From: Alphaproteobacteria bacterium | Lineage (GTDB): Bacteria > Pseudomonadota > Alphaproteobacteria > UBA6615 | DNA length: 64,000 bases | NCBI GenBank assembly: GCA_021774445.1 | Contig: JAJFJA010000015.1 | Span: forward strand, 124,001 to 188,000 | Direction: 5' to 3' | Shown: positions 10,331 to 19,353 of the stretch, piece by piece | Layout: each line of letters starts with the position of its first letter | Position numbering within the stretch: the first letter of the stretch is position 1 | Program-made: the position numbers and the translations under genes | The notes under the pieces: model-generated | Databases searched by the model: none | The model's input: the letters and a program-made list of their open reading frames with translations, nothing else | What the model was told of the DNA's origin: nothing

Positions 10331-11113
10331 TTACAGCAGGGACATACCGCCATCAACGTGAATGACCTGTCCGGTGACGTGGCCGGCATCGGGGCTAAGC
10401 AGGAAGGCGATCGCCGCGGCGACGTCGTCCGGTAGCGCCAGCTTCTGCATCGGCGTCGCCGCGGCGACCCGCGTCCAGGCGTCCGCGGCCACGGCCGCAT
10501 GCGCGCCGGCGTCCTTACGGGTATAGCCGGGGGCGACACAATTGACGGTCGTCCCCGTCGGGGCCAATTGCATCGCCAACGATTTTGCCAATGCCTCCAT
10601 GCCGGCCTTGGCGGCCGCGCTGGTTGGAAACAAGGCATCGTTGATGCCAAATGAATGAGCCACGAAAGAACTCACCGCGACGACCCGACCCCAGTCAGAA
10701 CTTTCAAGATCGGTGAGCGCCGCCGTAGCCAAGGCGAAGAAACTATCCGTCATGGTGCGCTCCGCCGCTTGCAACGTCTCAAGCGACGCATCTCCAAAGC
10801 GCCGGCGGTCGGCATAACCCGCGGCGGCGACGATCTGGTCAACGCGGCCAAAACGCCGTTGCGCCGTGGCGACGAGCCCAGCGGGAACAGCGGGGTCCGC
10901 GAGGTCACCGAGGATCGTTTCGATCTCCGCGCCCGCATGGCCGGCGGCCTTTGCAACTGCAGCAAGGCCATCACGGTTGCGCCGGGTGTGCAGCAGCAGC
11001 CGGGTGCCGGGACCCGCCAACCGGCGCACAGTGGCCGCACCGACGCCGCTGGCGGCGCCGGTAATCAGCACGACACGGGCCGGCGAAGGGTTCGTCTCGT
11101 TGTGTTCGGTCAT
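10331..11113 (-). CDS. SDR-family oxidoreductase lacking the catalytic Tyr
   Basis: This 260-residue Rossmann protein has TGAASGVG for cofactor binding, AAAG in place of NNAG, VAVSSF for the catalytic Ser region and the C-terminal GHVTGQVIHVDGG. At the active site the usual Y-x3-K reads S-A-A-A-K (in FPTSAAAKAG), so the Tyr is replaced by Ser. Classical dehydrogenase activity is therefore doubtful; it may be a dehydratase-like or non-catalytic relative. It is the last gene of the leftward 3-oxoadipate block, 53 bases after maleylacetate reductase. Confidence 0.85.
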   Translation of the reverse strand: MTEHNETNPSPARVVLITGAASGVGAATVRRLAGPGTRLLLHTRRNRDGLAAVAKAAGHAGAEIETILGDLADPAVPAGLVATAQRRFGRVDQIVAAAGYADRRRFGDASLETLQAAERTMTDSFFALATAALTDLESSDWGRVVAVSSFVAHSFGINDALFPTSAAAKAGMEALAKSLAMQLAPTGTTVNCVAPGYTRKDAGAHAAVAADAWTRVAAATPMQKLALPDDVAAAIAFLLSPDAGHVTGQVIHVDGGMSLL

Positions 11114-11166
11114 GGCGGCGATTGTGGCGCAATTGGCCGACGGGCGGAAGGTCGGTCAGCGCTCTG

Positions 11167-12234
11167 TTATGTCGCCGGGGCAGGGCGTCGGCCTTCGTAG
11201 GCGGCTTCCAGTAGGGCGCGAATGCCGTCGAAGGTCACGGGCCGCGGGTTGGCGTAGGGGTTGGTGGTTGCCAGTTCGGCGGCGCGGTCCAGGTCGTCGT
11301 ACTGCATGCCGACGTCGCGGAGCGCCGTTTTTGCGCCGATGCGGGACGCCAGGTCGAACAACCCGTTTGGCGCGTCATCGCTGCCCAAGGCATGCGCCAC
11401 CTGTGCCATGGCCGCCGGTGCCGCGTCCCGATTGTAGGCTGCGGCATGCGGGAGCACCGCCGTGTGAGTGTCGGCGTGGGGTAGGTTGAAACTGCCGCCG
11501 AGCGTGTGACAAAGCTTGTGGTGGAGCGACATGCTGACCGCGCCCAAGGCCGCGCCGGCGAGCCACGCGCCGTACTGCGCGTCCGTGCGAGCTGCCAGAT
11601 CGTCGGGCGTGGCGACGATCGCCGGCAGGCTGCGCGCCAACGCCCGGATGCCTTCCGCGGCCATCATCGAGATGATGGGGTTACCGTCTTCCGCGTACAG
11701 CGCTTCGACACAATGGGCGATCGCGTTCATGCCGCTCGGTGCCGCGATATGCGCTGGCAGGGACACGGTCAGCGTCGCGTCGTAGATGACCGTCTTCGGC
11801 AGTACTTTCGCATCGCGACCGGTACGTTTCACGCCGGCTTCCGTCAGACCCCAAATCGGCGTCATTTCCGACCCGGCGTAAGTCGTCGGGACCGCGATGA
11901 TCGGCAGCCCGAATTCGAGCGCGATGGCCTTGCCGAGCCCGATCGTGGACCCGCCGCCGATGGCGACGCAAGCGTCGGCGCCGCAGCGCTTCGCCTCGGC
12001 AACTGCCGCGGCCGCGGTCGCGACCGGCACGTGCATGACCGCCTGGTCGAACACGCCGGCGGCTTGGTCAGCCAACCGCCGCGCCACATCTTCGGCCAGA
12101 GCGCGTTGCCGCGGTGTTGACAGCACTAGCGCCTTCTCGACGCCCAGCCCAGCGACCTCCTGCGGTAATCGATCGAGACTGCCGGCGCCGAACACGACCC
12201 GGCTGGGCAGTGCGTTGTAGGTGAAGTTCTCCAT
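11167..12234 (-). CDS. Iron-containing alcohol dehydrogenase family, probable maleylacetate reductase
   Basis: The 355-residue protein has the group III alcohol dehydrogenase fold: AIGGGSTIGLGKAIALE binds the nucleotide, followed by AVPTTYAGSEMTPIWG and a C-terminal His-rich metal/substrate region (SLHHKLCHTLGG, LPHADTH). Length and the PTTYAGSEMT signature match maleylacetate reductases, which reduce maleylacetate to 3-oxoadipate in hydroxyquinol, resorcinol and chlorocatechol routes. Its start overlaps the CoA-transferase beta stop (TGATG). The neighbouring CoA transferase and thiolase genes process its product, which supports the call. Confidence 0.87.
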   Translation of the reverse strand: MENFTYNALPSRVVFGAGSLDRLPQEVAGLGVEKALVLSTPRQRALAEDVARRLADQAAGVFDQAVMHVPVATAAAAVAEAKRCGADACVAIGGGSTIGLGKAIALEFGLPIIAVPTTYAGSEMTPIWGLTEAGVKRTGRDAKVLPKTVIYDATLTVSLPAHIAAPSGMNAIAHCVEALYAEDGNPIISMMAAEGIRALARSLPAIVATPDDLAARTDAQYGAWLAGAALGAVSMSLHHKLCHTLGGSFNLPHADTHTAVLPHAAAYNRDAAPAAMAQVAHALGSDDAPNGLFDLASRIGAKTALRDVGMQYDDLDRAAELATTNPYANPRPVTFDGIRALLEAAYEGRRPAPAT

Positions 12235-13016
12235 CAGGCGGCCTCGGATTTGCGATGGGCGGCTGCGGTACGCGCGTTCAGGTCGCGCAGGGCGGTCAGT
12301 TCTTCCGCCGTCGGTGCCGGCGTTTCCGCTACTGAGTGGGCGACCTTCAGCGCCCAGCCGGTGGCGTCCTGTGCCTGCTCAACGGTCGCGCCGGGGTGCC
12401 GATGGGTCAATGTCAGCTCCTTGGTCTCCGGGTCGGGCGTCAAAATACCCAGGTCGGTGATCACTGCGGCCGGGCCCCGACCGGGCAGCATGGCGCGCGC
12501 CCGTGCATCGCCGCCATCCAGGTGCCCGACCGACGTCACGAAGTCCAGCTTCTCGACGAATGCCCGCTTCGAATGCTTCAGCGTGATAAGCACCTCGCCG
12601 GCCGACGCCGCGATTTCCGGCGCGCCGCCGGCGCCCGGCAGCCGAACTTTTGGATTGGCGTAGTCGCCGATGATCGTCGTGTTGATGTTGGCGAACTTGT
12701 CGATCTGTGCGGCACCCAAGAAGCCGACATCGATGCGGCCACCCTGCAACCAATAGCGAAAGATCTCCGGCACCGAGACAACGGTATCCGCCGTCTCGGA
12801 CAATTCCCCGTCCCCGATCGACAGCGGGAGTACGTCAGGTTTGGTGCCAATGGCGCCGGACTCGTAGATCAGCGCGACGTTGGGCGCATGGGTTGCGCGG
12901 GCCAGATTGGCCGCGGCGCTCGGTAACCCGATGCCGACAAAACACGACACTCCGTCGCGCAGCGCCCGGGCAGCGGCGACCGTCATCATTTCGGTCGCGG
13001 TGAAATCGTCAGGCAT
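12234..13016 (-). CDS. CoA transferase subunit B (3-oxoadipate / glutaconate CoA-transferase type)
   Basis: The 260-residue subunit carries the catalytic Glu in IYESGAIG (E52), the residue that forms the glutamyl-CoA thioester in class I CoA transferases. The glycine-rich GIGLPSAAANLA and FLGAAQIDKFANINTT segments are family features. It follows subunit A with an 8-base overlap, and together they should activate 3-oxoadipate using succinyl-CoA. The glutaconate-transferase-like branch (CatJ-like) is closer than the classical PcaJ. Confidence 0.87.
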   Translation of the reverse strand: MPDDFTATEMMTVAAARALRDGVSCFVGIGLPSAAANLARATHAPNVALIYESGAIGTKPDVLPLSIGDGELSETADTVVSVPEIFRYWLQGGRIDVGFLGAAQIDKFANINTTIIGDYANPKVRLPGAGGAPEIAASAGEVLITLKHSKRAFVEKLDFVTSVGHLDGGDARARAMLPGRGPAAVITDLGILTPDPETKELTLTHRHPGATVEQAQDATGWALKVAHSVAETPAPTAEELTALRDLNARTAAAHRKSEAA

Positions 13017-13881
13017 GGACCTTCTCTCCCCCGGTCGATAACCGTAGGCGGTTGCGGAAGTCGGCGAAGTCCGCCGCTTCGACTATGTGGTGCCGCATCC
13101 AGTCCTGGAACATGTCGCGGTCGCGGGCGATCGTATCCCAGGCTCGATAAAAGGCATTGTCACGGCCGTAGTAACCTTGTGCGTAGGCCGGTGTGGCCCC
13201 ATGCGGCACTTTGCAAACCGCCGTCACGACCCAGTGCGGCAAGATCACCGCATTCGGTGCCGCGTCGAGTTCGTCGACGATTTCCTCGACGGTGACGATG
13301 GCGGCTTTGGCGGCCAGCACCGCCTCCTTCTGCACGCCGACAATGCCCCACATGAGCACGTTGCCGGCACGGTCCGCCTGCTGCGCGTGGACCACCGCGA
13401 CATCCGGCCGCAGCGCCGGCGTTGCCGTCAGCTGTTCACCCGTGAACGGGCATTCGATGGTGCGGATGTTTTCGTTGTATCGCGGCAGATCGCTGCCGAC
13501 GTAACCGCGCAGAACCGCGAACGGCAGGTTACTCGCCCCGGCAGCATAGGCGTTGGCCATGTCGGCGTGGCTGCGTTCCTCGATCTCCAATCGGTGCGGC
13601 CAGCCCTGTTCCACCGCGTCGCGGAACCGGTGCAGCGATCCGACGCCGGGATTGCCGCCCCAGGAGAACACCATTTTGCGGACACACCCCATGCCGATCA
13701 GTTGGTCGTAGATCAGGTCCGGGGTCATGCGGATCACCGTCAGATCGCGTTTGCCCTGCCGCACCACCTCGTGGCCAGCGGCGAACGGGATCAGGTGCGT
13801 GAACCCCTCCATGGCGATCGTGTGGCCGTCTTCGATCAACGAGCCGACGGCCTCGCGCAGGGTCGTGATATTTGCCATCAA
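13009..13881 (-). CDS. CoA transferase subunit A (3-oxoadipate / glutaconate CoA-transferase type)
   Basis: This 290-residue subunit has the class I alpha layout with an early GSLIEDGHTIAMEGFTH glycine motif, MVFSWGGNPGVGSLHRFRDAVE and the central VAVVHAQQADRAGNV. It begins 6 bases after the thiolase stop and overlaps subunit B. The length and motifs fit the CatI/GctA branch and not the shorter PcaI. Substrate assignment to 3-oxoadipate rests on the adjacent maleylacetate reductase and thiolase genes. Confidence 0.86.
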   Translation of the reverse strand: MMANITTLREAVGSLIEDGHTIAMEGFTHLIPFAAGHEVVRQGKRDLTVIRMTPDLIYDQLIGMGCVRKMVFSWGGNPGVGSLHRFRDAVEQGWPHRLEIEERSHADMANAYAAGASNLPFAVLRGYVGSDLPRYNENIRTIECPFTGEQLTATPALRPDVAVVHAQQADRAGNVLMWGIVGVQKEAVLAAKAAIVTVEEIVDELDAAPNAVILPHWVVTAVCKVPHGATPAYAQGYYGRDNAFYRAWDTIARDRDMFQDWMRHHIVEAADFADFRNRLRLSTGGEKVHA

Positions 13882-13887
13882 CGATCC

Positions 13888-15093
13888 CTAAACTCGTTCC
13901 AAGATCATTGCGGCGCCTTGGCCGACGCCGACGCACATCGTGCATAACGCAGTCCGTGCATCGCCGGTGTGCAGTTCTTCGGTCGCCGTCAACGCCAGTC
14001 GTGCGCCGCTCATCCCCAGGGGGTGGCCCAATGAGATCGCGCCGCCGTTGCGGTTCACATGTGGCGCGTCGTCGGGCAGGCCTAGTTGCCGCAGGCTCGC
14101 CAAGACCTGGCTGGCGAACGCCTCGTTGAGTTCGATGATGTCGATATCGCTGACGGCGAGTCCCGCCTGGTGCAGCGCTTTGCGGCTTGCCGGTACCGGG
14201 CCGACGCCCATGATACGTGGCAGCACGCCGGCGCTTGCCGACGTTACGATGCGGGCCCGCGGTGTCAGGCCGTAGCGTTTTGCCGCCGCCGCCGAGGCGA
14301 CGATCAGCGCCGCGGCGCCATCGTTGATACCGGCGGCATTGCCGGCTGTCACCGAACCGCCGTCTCGAAACGCCGGCCGCAGGCGGGCCAACTCGGCTTG
14401 CTGGGTCTGCGGCCGTGGGTGTTCGTCGCGGTCGACGATGATCGGGTCGCCGCGCCGCACCGGCACCTCGACCGGCACGATCTCAACCGCCAGCCGCCCG
14501 GCGGCGACGGCCACCGCTGTTCGCTGTTGGGAGCGTAAGGCATAGGCGTCCTGATCTTCGCGGCTGACCACAAAATCTTCGGCGACATTCTCCGCCGTCT
14601 GGCCCATGGAATCGACGCCATAGGCCCGTTCCATCGCCGGGTTGACGAAGCGCCAGCCAATCGTCGTGTCCGCGACTGCCGCTGCCCGGCTAAACGCGGT
14701 TTCCGCCTTCGCCATGACGAAGGGCGCGCGCGACATACTCTCGACACCGCCGGCAATCAAGAACTCGGCATCGCCGGACTTGATGGCGCGCGCCGCTATT
14801 GCCACGGCATCCAGACCCGACGCGCACAGGCGATTGACCGTGGTGCCCGGAACGGCGGGCGGCAAACCCGCCAGCAACAGCGCCATGCGCGCAACGTTGC
14901 GATTGTCTTCTCCGGCCTGGTTGGCGCAGCCCATGACGACGTCGTCGAGGGCTTCCCAATCGACGTCACCATTTCGCGCCGCCAGCGCGCGTAGCGGCAC
15001 CGCCGCCAGGTCATCCGGGCGCACGGTTGCCAGCGCCCCGCCGTACCGGCCGATGGGTGTGCGTACCGCGTCGCAGATGAAGGCGTCAGTCAT
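13888..15093 (-). CDS. pcaF: 3-oxoadipyl-CoA thiolase
   Basis: The 401-residue thiolase has the acyl-enzyme Cys90 in VNRLCASGLDAV, the GGVESMSRAPFV block, NRNGGAISLGHPLGMSGAR with the active-site His, and the second Cys in LCTMCVGVGQG. It cleaves 3-oxoadipyl-CoA to succinyl-CoA and acetyl-CoA. It is the first gene of the leftward block. The intergenic region shared with the divergent IclR gene holds a GTTCG-N5-CGAAC palindrome, as expected for regulation by a PcaR-type protein. Confidence 0.9.
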   Translation of the reverse strand: MTDAFICDAVRTPIGRYGGALATVRPDDLAAVPLRALAARNGDVDWEALDDVVMGCANQAGEDNRNVARMALLLAGLPPAVPGTTVNRLCASGLDAVAIAARAIKSGDAEFLIAGGVESMSRAPFVMAKAETAFSRAAAVADTTIGWRFVNPAMERAYGVDSMGQTAENVAEDFVVSREDQDAYALRSQQRTAVAVAAGRLAVEIVPVEVPVRRGDPIIVDRDEHPRPQTQQAELARLRPAFRDGGSVTAGNAAGINDGAAALIVASAAAAKRYGLTPRARIVTSASAGVLPRIMGVGPVPASRKALHQAGLAVSDIDIIELNEAFASQVLASLRQLGLPDDAPHVNRNGGAISLGHPLGMSGARLALTATEELHTGDARTALCTMCVGVGQGAAMILERV

Positions 15094-15155
15094 TCGTTTC
15101 CTTACTCAGTGGGTCCAATCTGCTTCTTCTTGCTTATCACCCGCCCCTTCGGTAT

Positions 15156-15170
15156 GTTCGTATGACGAAC
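15156..15170. promoter_or_regulatory. Predicted IclR-family operator (GTTCG-N5-CGAAC)
   Basis: A perfect 5-bp inverted repeat with a 5-base spacer sits between the divergent thiolase and IclR genes, 62 bases before the thiolase ATG and 45 bases before the IclR ATG. A further CGAAC half-site is at 15184-15188. Palindromes of this kind are known for PcaR/PobR-type IclR regulators. Binding by the adjacent protein is inferred. Confidence 0.55.
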
Positions 15171-15215
15171 AAATGATCGAGCAACGAACAATCAGGAGGC
15201 TAGTGAAGACCGAAC

Positions 15216-15986
15216 ATGGAGTCAACGGCTGTGCGGTCGGAGTTTGTTCAGTCCCTTGCCCGGGGTTTGGATGTCATTCAGGCCTTCGGCCCTGATCGGC
15301 CGGAGCTTACAATCTCGGAAGTTGCCAAGCACACCGGCCTTACTCGGGCCGTGGCTCGTCGGTTCCTGTTGACCCTAACAGAACTCGGCCATGTTGAGAC
15401 CGACGGGAGGCGCTTTCGCCTGCGCCCGAAGGTGCTCGATCTCGGTTACGCCTATCTTTCCTCGCAACCCTGGTGGCAGGTGGCACAGCCGCGCCTCGAG
15501 GCCGCCGCCGCCACCCTGCGCGAGTCATGCTCGGTGGCGATGTTGGACGGCACGGACATTGTCTATGTCGCGCGCGTGCCGGCGACCAGGATCATGACGA
15601 TCAACCTCAACATAGGGACAAGGTTACCGGCCCATGCAACCTCGCTCGGCCGGGTGATTCTGGCGGCGCTGGAAGAGTCGGCGCTGTGCGATTATTTCGC
15701 CATGGCTGACCGGACCGTTTTTACGAAACGCACGATCACAAGCGAGGCCGAATTGCGTGTCGCCTGCGCCCAAGTGGCCGAACAAGGTTACAGCCTGGTC
15801 GATCAGGAACTGGAAAACGGCTTGCGCTCGCTGGCGGTGCCGTTGCGCAATCGCGTCGGCAAAGTCATCGCCGCGATCAATGTCGGCACCCATGCCGCAC
15901 GTACGACCAAGGCCGAGATGCTGCAGCAGTTCCTGCCCGTGCTGCGAAACACTGCCGACGCGATTTGTCGCGATATGAACCGTTAG
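15216..15986 (+). CDS. IclR family regulator, PcaR/PobR-like
   Basis: The 256-residue regulator has an N-terminal winged helix (residues about 10-70, SLARGLDVIQAF then ISEVAKHTGLTRAVARRFL) and a C-terminal effector domain ending in RNRVGKVIAAINVGTHAART. An in-frame stop at 15204 forces a start at or after ATG 15216; the AGGAGG nearby is rather far away (16 bases). It is divergent from the 3-oxoadipate genes and probably activates them with an aromatic-derived acid as effector. Confidence 0.88.
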   Translation: MESTAVRSEFVQSLARGLDVIQAFGPDRPELTISEVAKHTGLTRAVARRFLLTLTELGHVETDGRRFRLRPKVLDLGYAYLSSQPWWQVAQPRLEAAAATLRESCSVAMLDGTDIVYVARVPATRIMTINLNIGTRLPAHATSLGRVILAALEESALCDYFAMADRTVFTKRTITSEAELRVACAQVAEQGYSLVDQELENGLRSLAVPLRNRVGKVIAAINVGTHAARTTKAEMLQQFLPVLRNTADAICRDMNR

Positions 15987-16037
15987 GTCAAAAGCGGATA
16001 GTGTGCCGCTGGAGGCGAAATCCCCTGGCCATGCAGG

Positions 16038-17069
16038 TCACCCGCGTTGGGGCCAGGTGTCGCTTAGGCGGTAGCCGCCGGGCCAGGGGTCCTGCGGGTC
16101 CAGCATGTGCTGGTACGTGCCGGTGATCCAGGCGCGGCCGGACAGCGACGGGATGATCGCCGGCTTGGTGCCGACGCTGGTTTCGGCTTCGACGCGGCAG
16201 CGGAAGATTGAGTCGATCAGGGAGATGCCATGGAACGCTTCACCGACGGCTAGGTCACCTCGTGCATGGAGCACGGCCATGCGGGCCGAACAGCCGGTCC
16301 CGGTCGGGGAGCGGTCGATCTTGCCGGGCTGGATGGCTACGGCGTTACGTCCGGTCTTGATCCCATCGATTTCGGCGACCGTCGCGGCGATCTGGCAGAA
16401 ACTAATGTGGCTCCAATCCGGGTTCTCGGGATGGGTGAAACCGAGCTGCTGGTTGGCGGCGTTGGTGATCTTGATGCCGGTATCGGCAAGGTCAGCGGCT
16501 TCGTCTGCAGTCAAAGCAAACCCGAGGGCGCTGGCGTCGACGATGACGAAACTGTCGCCGCCATAGGCGGTGTCCACCGCCAGCGTGCCGAGGCCGGCGA
16601 CCTCCAGTTGAGCGTCGAGGCGATCGACAAAGGACGGCAGGTTGCGCACGCGCACGCTCTCGACCCTGCCGTCGCGGCATGTGGCCCGCGCTTCGATCAA
16701 TCCGCCTGGTGCCTCCAAGGTCAGTACTGTCTCGGGTTCCTGCGTGGGCAGGATGCCGGTTTCCAGCAGGACTGTTGCCACGCAAAGACTGTTTGACCCG
16801 GACATGGGCGGCGTGTCCTCGGGCTCCATGATGATGAAGCCCATCTGCGCCTGCGGGTTCTTCGGCGGCACCAGCAGGTTCACGTGGCGGAAGACGCCGC
16901 CGCGCGGTTCGTTCAAGACGAAATTGCGCAGGGACTGATCGCGGGCGATGAAGCGCGATTGTTCCCACAGGGTGTCGCCGGGGGGCGGTGCGACGCCGCC
17001 GACGATAACGTCGCCGACTTCGCCCTCAGCGTGGCAGCCGACAATATGAACGAGCCGGCTGGAGCGCAT
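16038..17069 (-). CDS. Proline racemase superfamily protein with Ser/Thr in place of both catalytic Cys
   Basis: This 343-residue protein starts at ATG 17069, which overlaps the enolase stop as TGATG. Proline racemase family features are [21 protein letters not shown], and the two catalytic loops. The first loop reads MSGSNSLC (S90 where racemases have Cys). The second reads [10 protein letters not shown], with Thr where the usual SPCGTG has Cys and a Cys four positions later. Cys/Thr enzymes of this family are trans-3-hydroxyproline dehydratases and Ser/Cys forms occur among 4-hydroxyproline epimerases; a Ser/Thr pair fits neither well. It sits in an operon with the HpbD-like enolase. Confidence 0.85.
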   Translation of the reverse strand: MRSSRLVHIVGCHAEGEVGDVIVGGVAPPPGDTLWEQSRFIARDQSLRNFVLNEPRGGVFRHVNLLVPPKNPQAQMGFIIMEPEDTPPMSGSNSLCVATVLLETGILPTQEPETVLTLEAPGGLIEARATCRDGRVESVRVRNLPSFVDRLDAQLEVAGLGTLAVDTAYGGDSFVIVDASALGFALTADEAADLADTGIKITNAANQQLGFTHPENPDWSHISFCQIAATVAEIDGIKTGRNAVAIQPGKIDRSPTGTGCSARMAVLHARGDLAVGEAFHGISLIDSIFRCRVEAETSVGTKPAIIPSLSGRAWITGTYQHMLDPQDPWPGGYRLSDTWPQRG

Positions 17070-18172
17070 CAGCGATAGACCGCGACGGGCTCGCCCAATG
17101 TGTCCCAATTCGGCGTGATACCGAGGCCGGGTTCATGGGACGCGGTCATGTGCCCGTCGACACGTTTGGGGGCGCCCGCGGCGTTGCTGACGGTGACATA
17201 GCTGTTGAAGTCGGTCGATGTGAAGCGGAAGCGCTCCGGCGTCGAATGGGCCAGGTGGGCGATGGCCGCTGTGATGATATCGCCGCCCCAGCTGTCCTCG
17301 ATCGTCATCGGAATGCCAAGCGAGACGCAAACATCGCGGATGACGCGTGCCTTGGAGAGGCCGCCGACCTTGGAAATCTTCAGGTTGATCGCGTCGATGG
17401 CACCGTCGGCGTGGGCGCGCAACAGTTTGTCGAGCCCGTCGATATTCTCGTCGAGGATAAAGGGCAGCGAGGTGCGGCGGCGGATCGTCAGCGACTCCTC
17501 GTAGGACCGGCAGGGTTGCTCCACATAGACGTCGAGATCAGCGATAGCATTGACGACCCGCGCGGCCTCATGGGCCTGCCAGCCGGTATTGGCGTCCGCG
17601 ACCAAGATTTCGTCCGGCGACAGGATCGCGGCGACGGCCCTAATTCGCGCGATGTCATCGTTCGGCGCGCCGCCGACTTTGAGCTGAAAGCGCCGATACC
17701 CCTGGTCGCGGTACATCTGCACATTTTCAGCCATCGCGTCCGCCGGACCCTGGCTGATGGCGCGGTAAAGGGCGACACTCTCGCCCTGGCGGCCGCCCAT
17801 GAGTTGGCAAACCGGCGCGCCGAGCGTCTTGCCGAGCAAATCCCAGCACGCCATGTCGATCGGCGATTTGACATAAGGGTGGCCGAGCAGCGCTTGGTCC
17901 ATCACCTGGTTGATGCCGGTAAGGTCAAGTGGATCGTGTCCAAGAACGTGCGGCGCCAGCTCATCAATCCCGGCGCGCGCGCCCTTGCCGAAGGCCGGCA
18001 AGTAGAAGGGTCCGAGCGGGCAAACCTCACCACAGCCTTCGAGCCCTTCATCGGTCTCGAGGACAACCGCGGTACTGTCGAAAATGTCGACATATTTGCC
18101 GTTGGCCCAGCTGTAGCGACCTTCCGCCAGCGGCAAATCGGTCTGGTAAACGCGGATCGCGACAATCTTCAT
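17069..18172 (-). CDS. Enolase superfamily enzyme, hydroxyproline-betaine epimerase / cis-3-hydroxy-L-proline dehydratase type
   Basis: The 367-residue protein starts at ATG 18172. It has enolase-superfamily catalytic residues: K165 in FQLKVGG, metal ligands D193 (VADANTGW), E218 (YVEQPC) and D241/E242 (ILDENIDG), and K265 in [10 protein letters not shown]. Substrate-loop and core motifs such as [29 protein letters not shown] and [13 protein letters not shown] match the HpbD/cis-3-hydroxyproline dehydratase branch, not mandelate racemase itself. Members act on hydroxyproline betaines or hydroxyprolines. Two proline-racemase paralogues flank it, which supports an imino-acid substrate. Which of the two activities applies cannot be decided from sequence alone. 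Confidence 0.87.
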   Translation of the reverse strand: MKIVAIRVYQTDLPLAEGRYSWANGKYVDIFDSTAVVLETDEGLEGCGEVCPLGPFYLPAFGKGARAGIDELAPHVLGHDPLDLTGINQVMDQALLGHPYVKSPIDMACWDLLGKTLGAPVCQLMGGRQGESVALYRAISQGPADAMAENVQMYRDQGYRRFQLKVGGAPNDDIARIRAVAAILSPDEILVADANTGWQAHEAARVVNAIADLDVYVEQPCRSYEESLTIRRRTSLPFILDENIDGLDKLLRAHADGAIDAINLKISKVGGLSKARVIRDVCVSLGIPMTIEDSWGGDIITAAIAHLAHSTPERFRFTSTDFNSYVTVSNAAGAPKRVDGHMTASHEPGLGITPNWDTLGEPVAVYR

Positions 18173-18252
18173 GAGGCGCCCCTTGGTTACGGTCGGGCAG
18201 CGACCCTTCCACCAAATATCGCTGCTTAACAATCCCCGGCATATTGTGCATC

Positions 18253-18273
18253 TTGTAGACAACATGTCGACAC
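18253..18273. promoter_or_regulatory. Predicted GntR boxes TTGTAGACAA and ATGTCGACAC
   Basis: Two adjacent 10-base boxes (18253-18262 and 18264-18273) of the form TTGT-NN-ACAA lie between the divergent enolase and second proline-racemase genes. Similar boxes precede the aap operon (23471) and the GntR gene (25308-25338). This placement would let one regulator control both divergent genes. Confidence 0.5.
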
Positions 18274-18310
18274 AATTACCAGTTCCTTCTATCCGAGATG
18301 GAGATATCGG

Positions 18311-19345
18311 ATGCGTTGGTCGAAGACTCTGACACTTGTGGAAGCCCATGCCGAGGGCGAGGTCGGCCGCGTGGTGACCGGCGGGCTGATCGATCTGCCG
18401 GGCGAGACCTTGCTGGACAAGATGAACCATATCAACGCGGTGGACGACAGCCTGCGGCGGTTTTGCGTCATGGAGCCGCGTGGCTCGGCGCAAATGAGCA
18501 CGGTCCTGATGCCGCGTTCGCCGGACCCACGCGCCGATGCCGGGATGATCGTCCTGCAGGGCGATCGGGCGCACGCGATGTCGGGCTCAAATTGCATCTG
18601 CACCGTGACCGTGCTGCTTGAGACCGGGATGGTCCCCATGCGTGAACCGGAGACCGTGGTGCATGTGGATACACCGGTCGGATTGGTGACCGCGCGGGCG
18701 CGTTGCCGGGCGGGCAAGTGTGAGAGTGTGACCCTCGATATGGTACCGGGATTCGTCGAGGCACTCGACGTTGCGGTGGATGTGCCGGGGATCGGGGGGC
18801 TTACCGTCGATGTGGCTTTTGGCGGTATCTACTATGCGCTGATCGACCCGAAACAGGTTGGTTTGCGTATCGCACCGGAAAACGCCCGGGCGTTGGTTGA
18901 TGTCGGGTGCCGCGTGCACCGGGCGCTTAACGATCAAGTGCGTGTGCGCCATCCGACGATGCCGTCGATCGACAACATCGCCTACACCATGTTTGTCGAC
19001 GTCGATGATGACGGTGAGCTGCATGGTGCGACCATCCTGCCGCCGGGGCGCGTCGACCGGTCGCCCTGCGGCACCGGCAACACGGCGCGGCTGGCGGTGC
19101 GCCACGCGCGCGGCGAGGCGAAACCCGGTGACCGGGCAATTGCGAACTCGATCATCGGCAGCAAGTTCGCAGTCCTATTTAGCGGCGAGACGACGGTCGG
19201 CGACCGTCCAGCGGTGCAGGCGGAGATCACGGGACGTGCCTGGATCCACGGTATCCACCAAATCGGTCTCGACCCGGCGGATCCTTACCCGTCGGGGTAC
19301 ATGCTCTCCGACTGCTGGGGCGATGCCTTCGATCTGGTTGGCTAG
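18311..19345 (+). CDS. Proline racemase superfamily protein, Ser/Cys type (hydroxyproline epimerase-like)
   Basis: The 344-residue protein has [23 protein letters not shown], and catalytic loops reading MSGSNCIC (S91 in place of the first Cys) and [12 protein letters not shown] (second Cys kept). A Ser/Cys pair is known among 4-hydroxyproline 2-epimerases and related members, which abstract the alpha proton of hydroxyproline. It is divergent from the enolase/Ser-Thr paralogue pair and probably co-regulated through the boxes at 18253-18273. Its gene converges on aapP, with the stop codons eight bases apart. Confidence 0.87.
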   Translation: MRWSKTLTLVEAHAEGEVGRVVTGGLIDLPGETLLDKMNHINAVDDSLRRFCVMEPRGSAQMSTVLMPRSPDPRADAGMIVLQGDRAHAMSGSNCICTVTVLLETGMVPMREPETVVHVDTPVGLVTARARCRAGKCESVTLDMVPGFVEALDVAVDVPGIGGLTVDVAFGGIYYALIDPKQVGLRIAPENARALVDVGCRVHRALNDQVRVRHPTMPSIDNIAYTMFVDVDDDGELHGATILPPGRVDRSPCGTGNTARLAVRHARGEAKPGDRAIANSIIGSKFAVLFSGETTVGDRPAVQAEITGRAWIHGIHQIGLDPADPYPSGYMLSDCWGDAFDLVG

Positions 19346-19353
19346 CGGAATCG

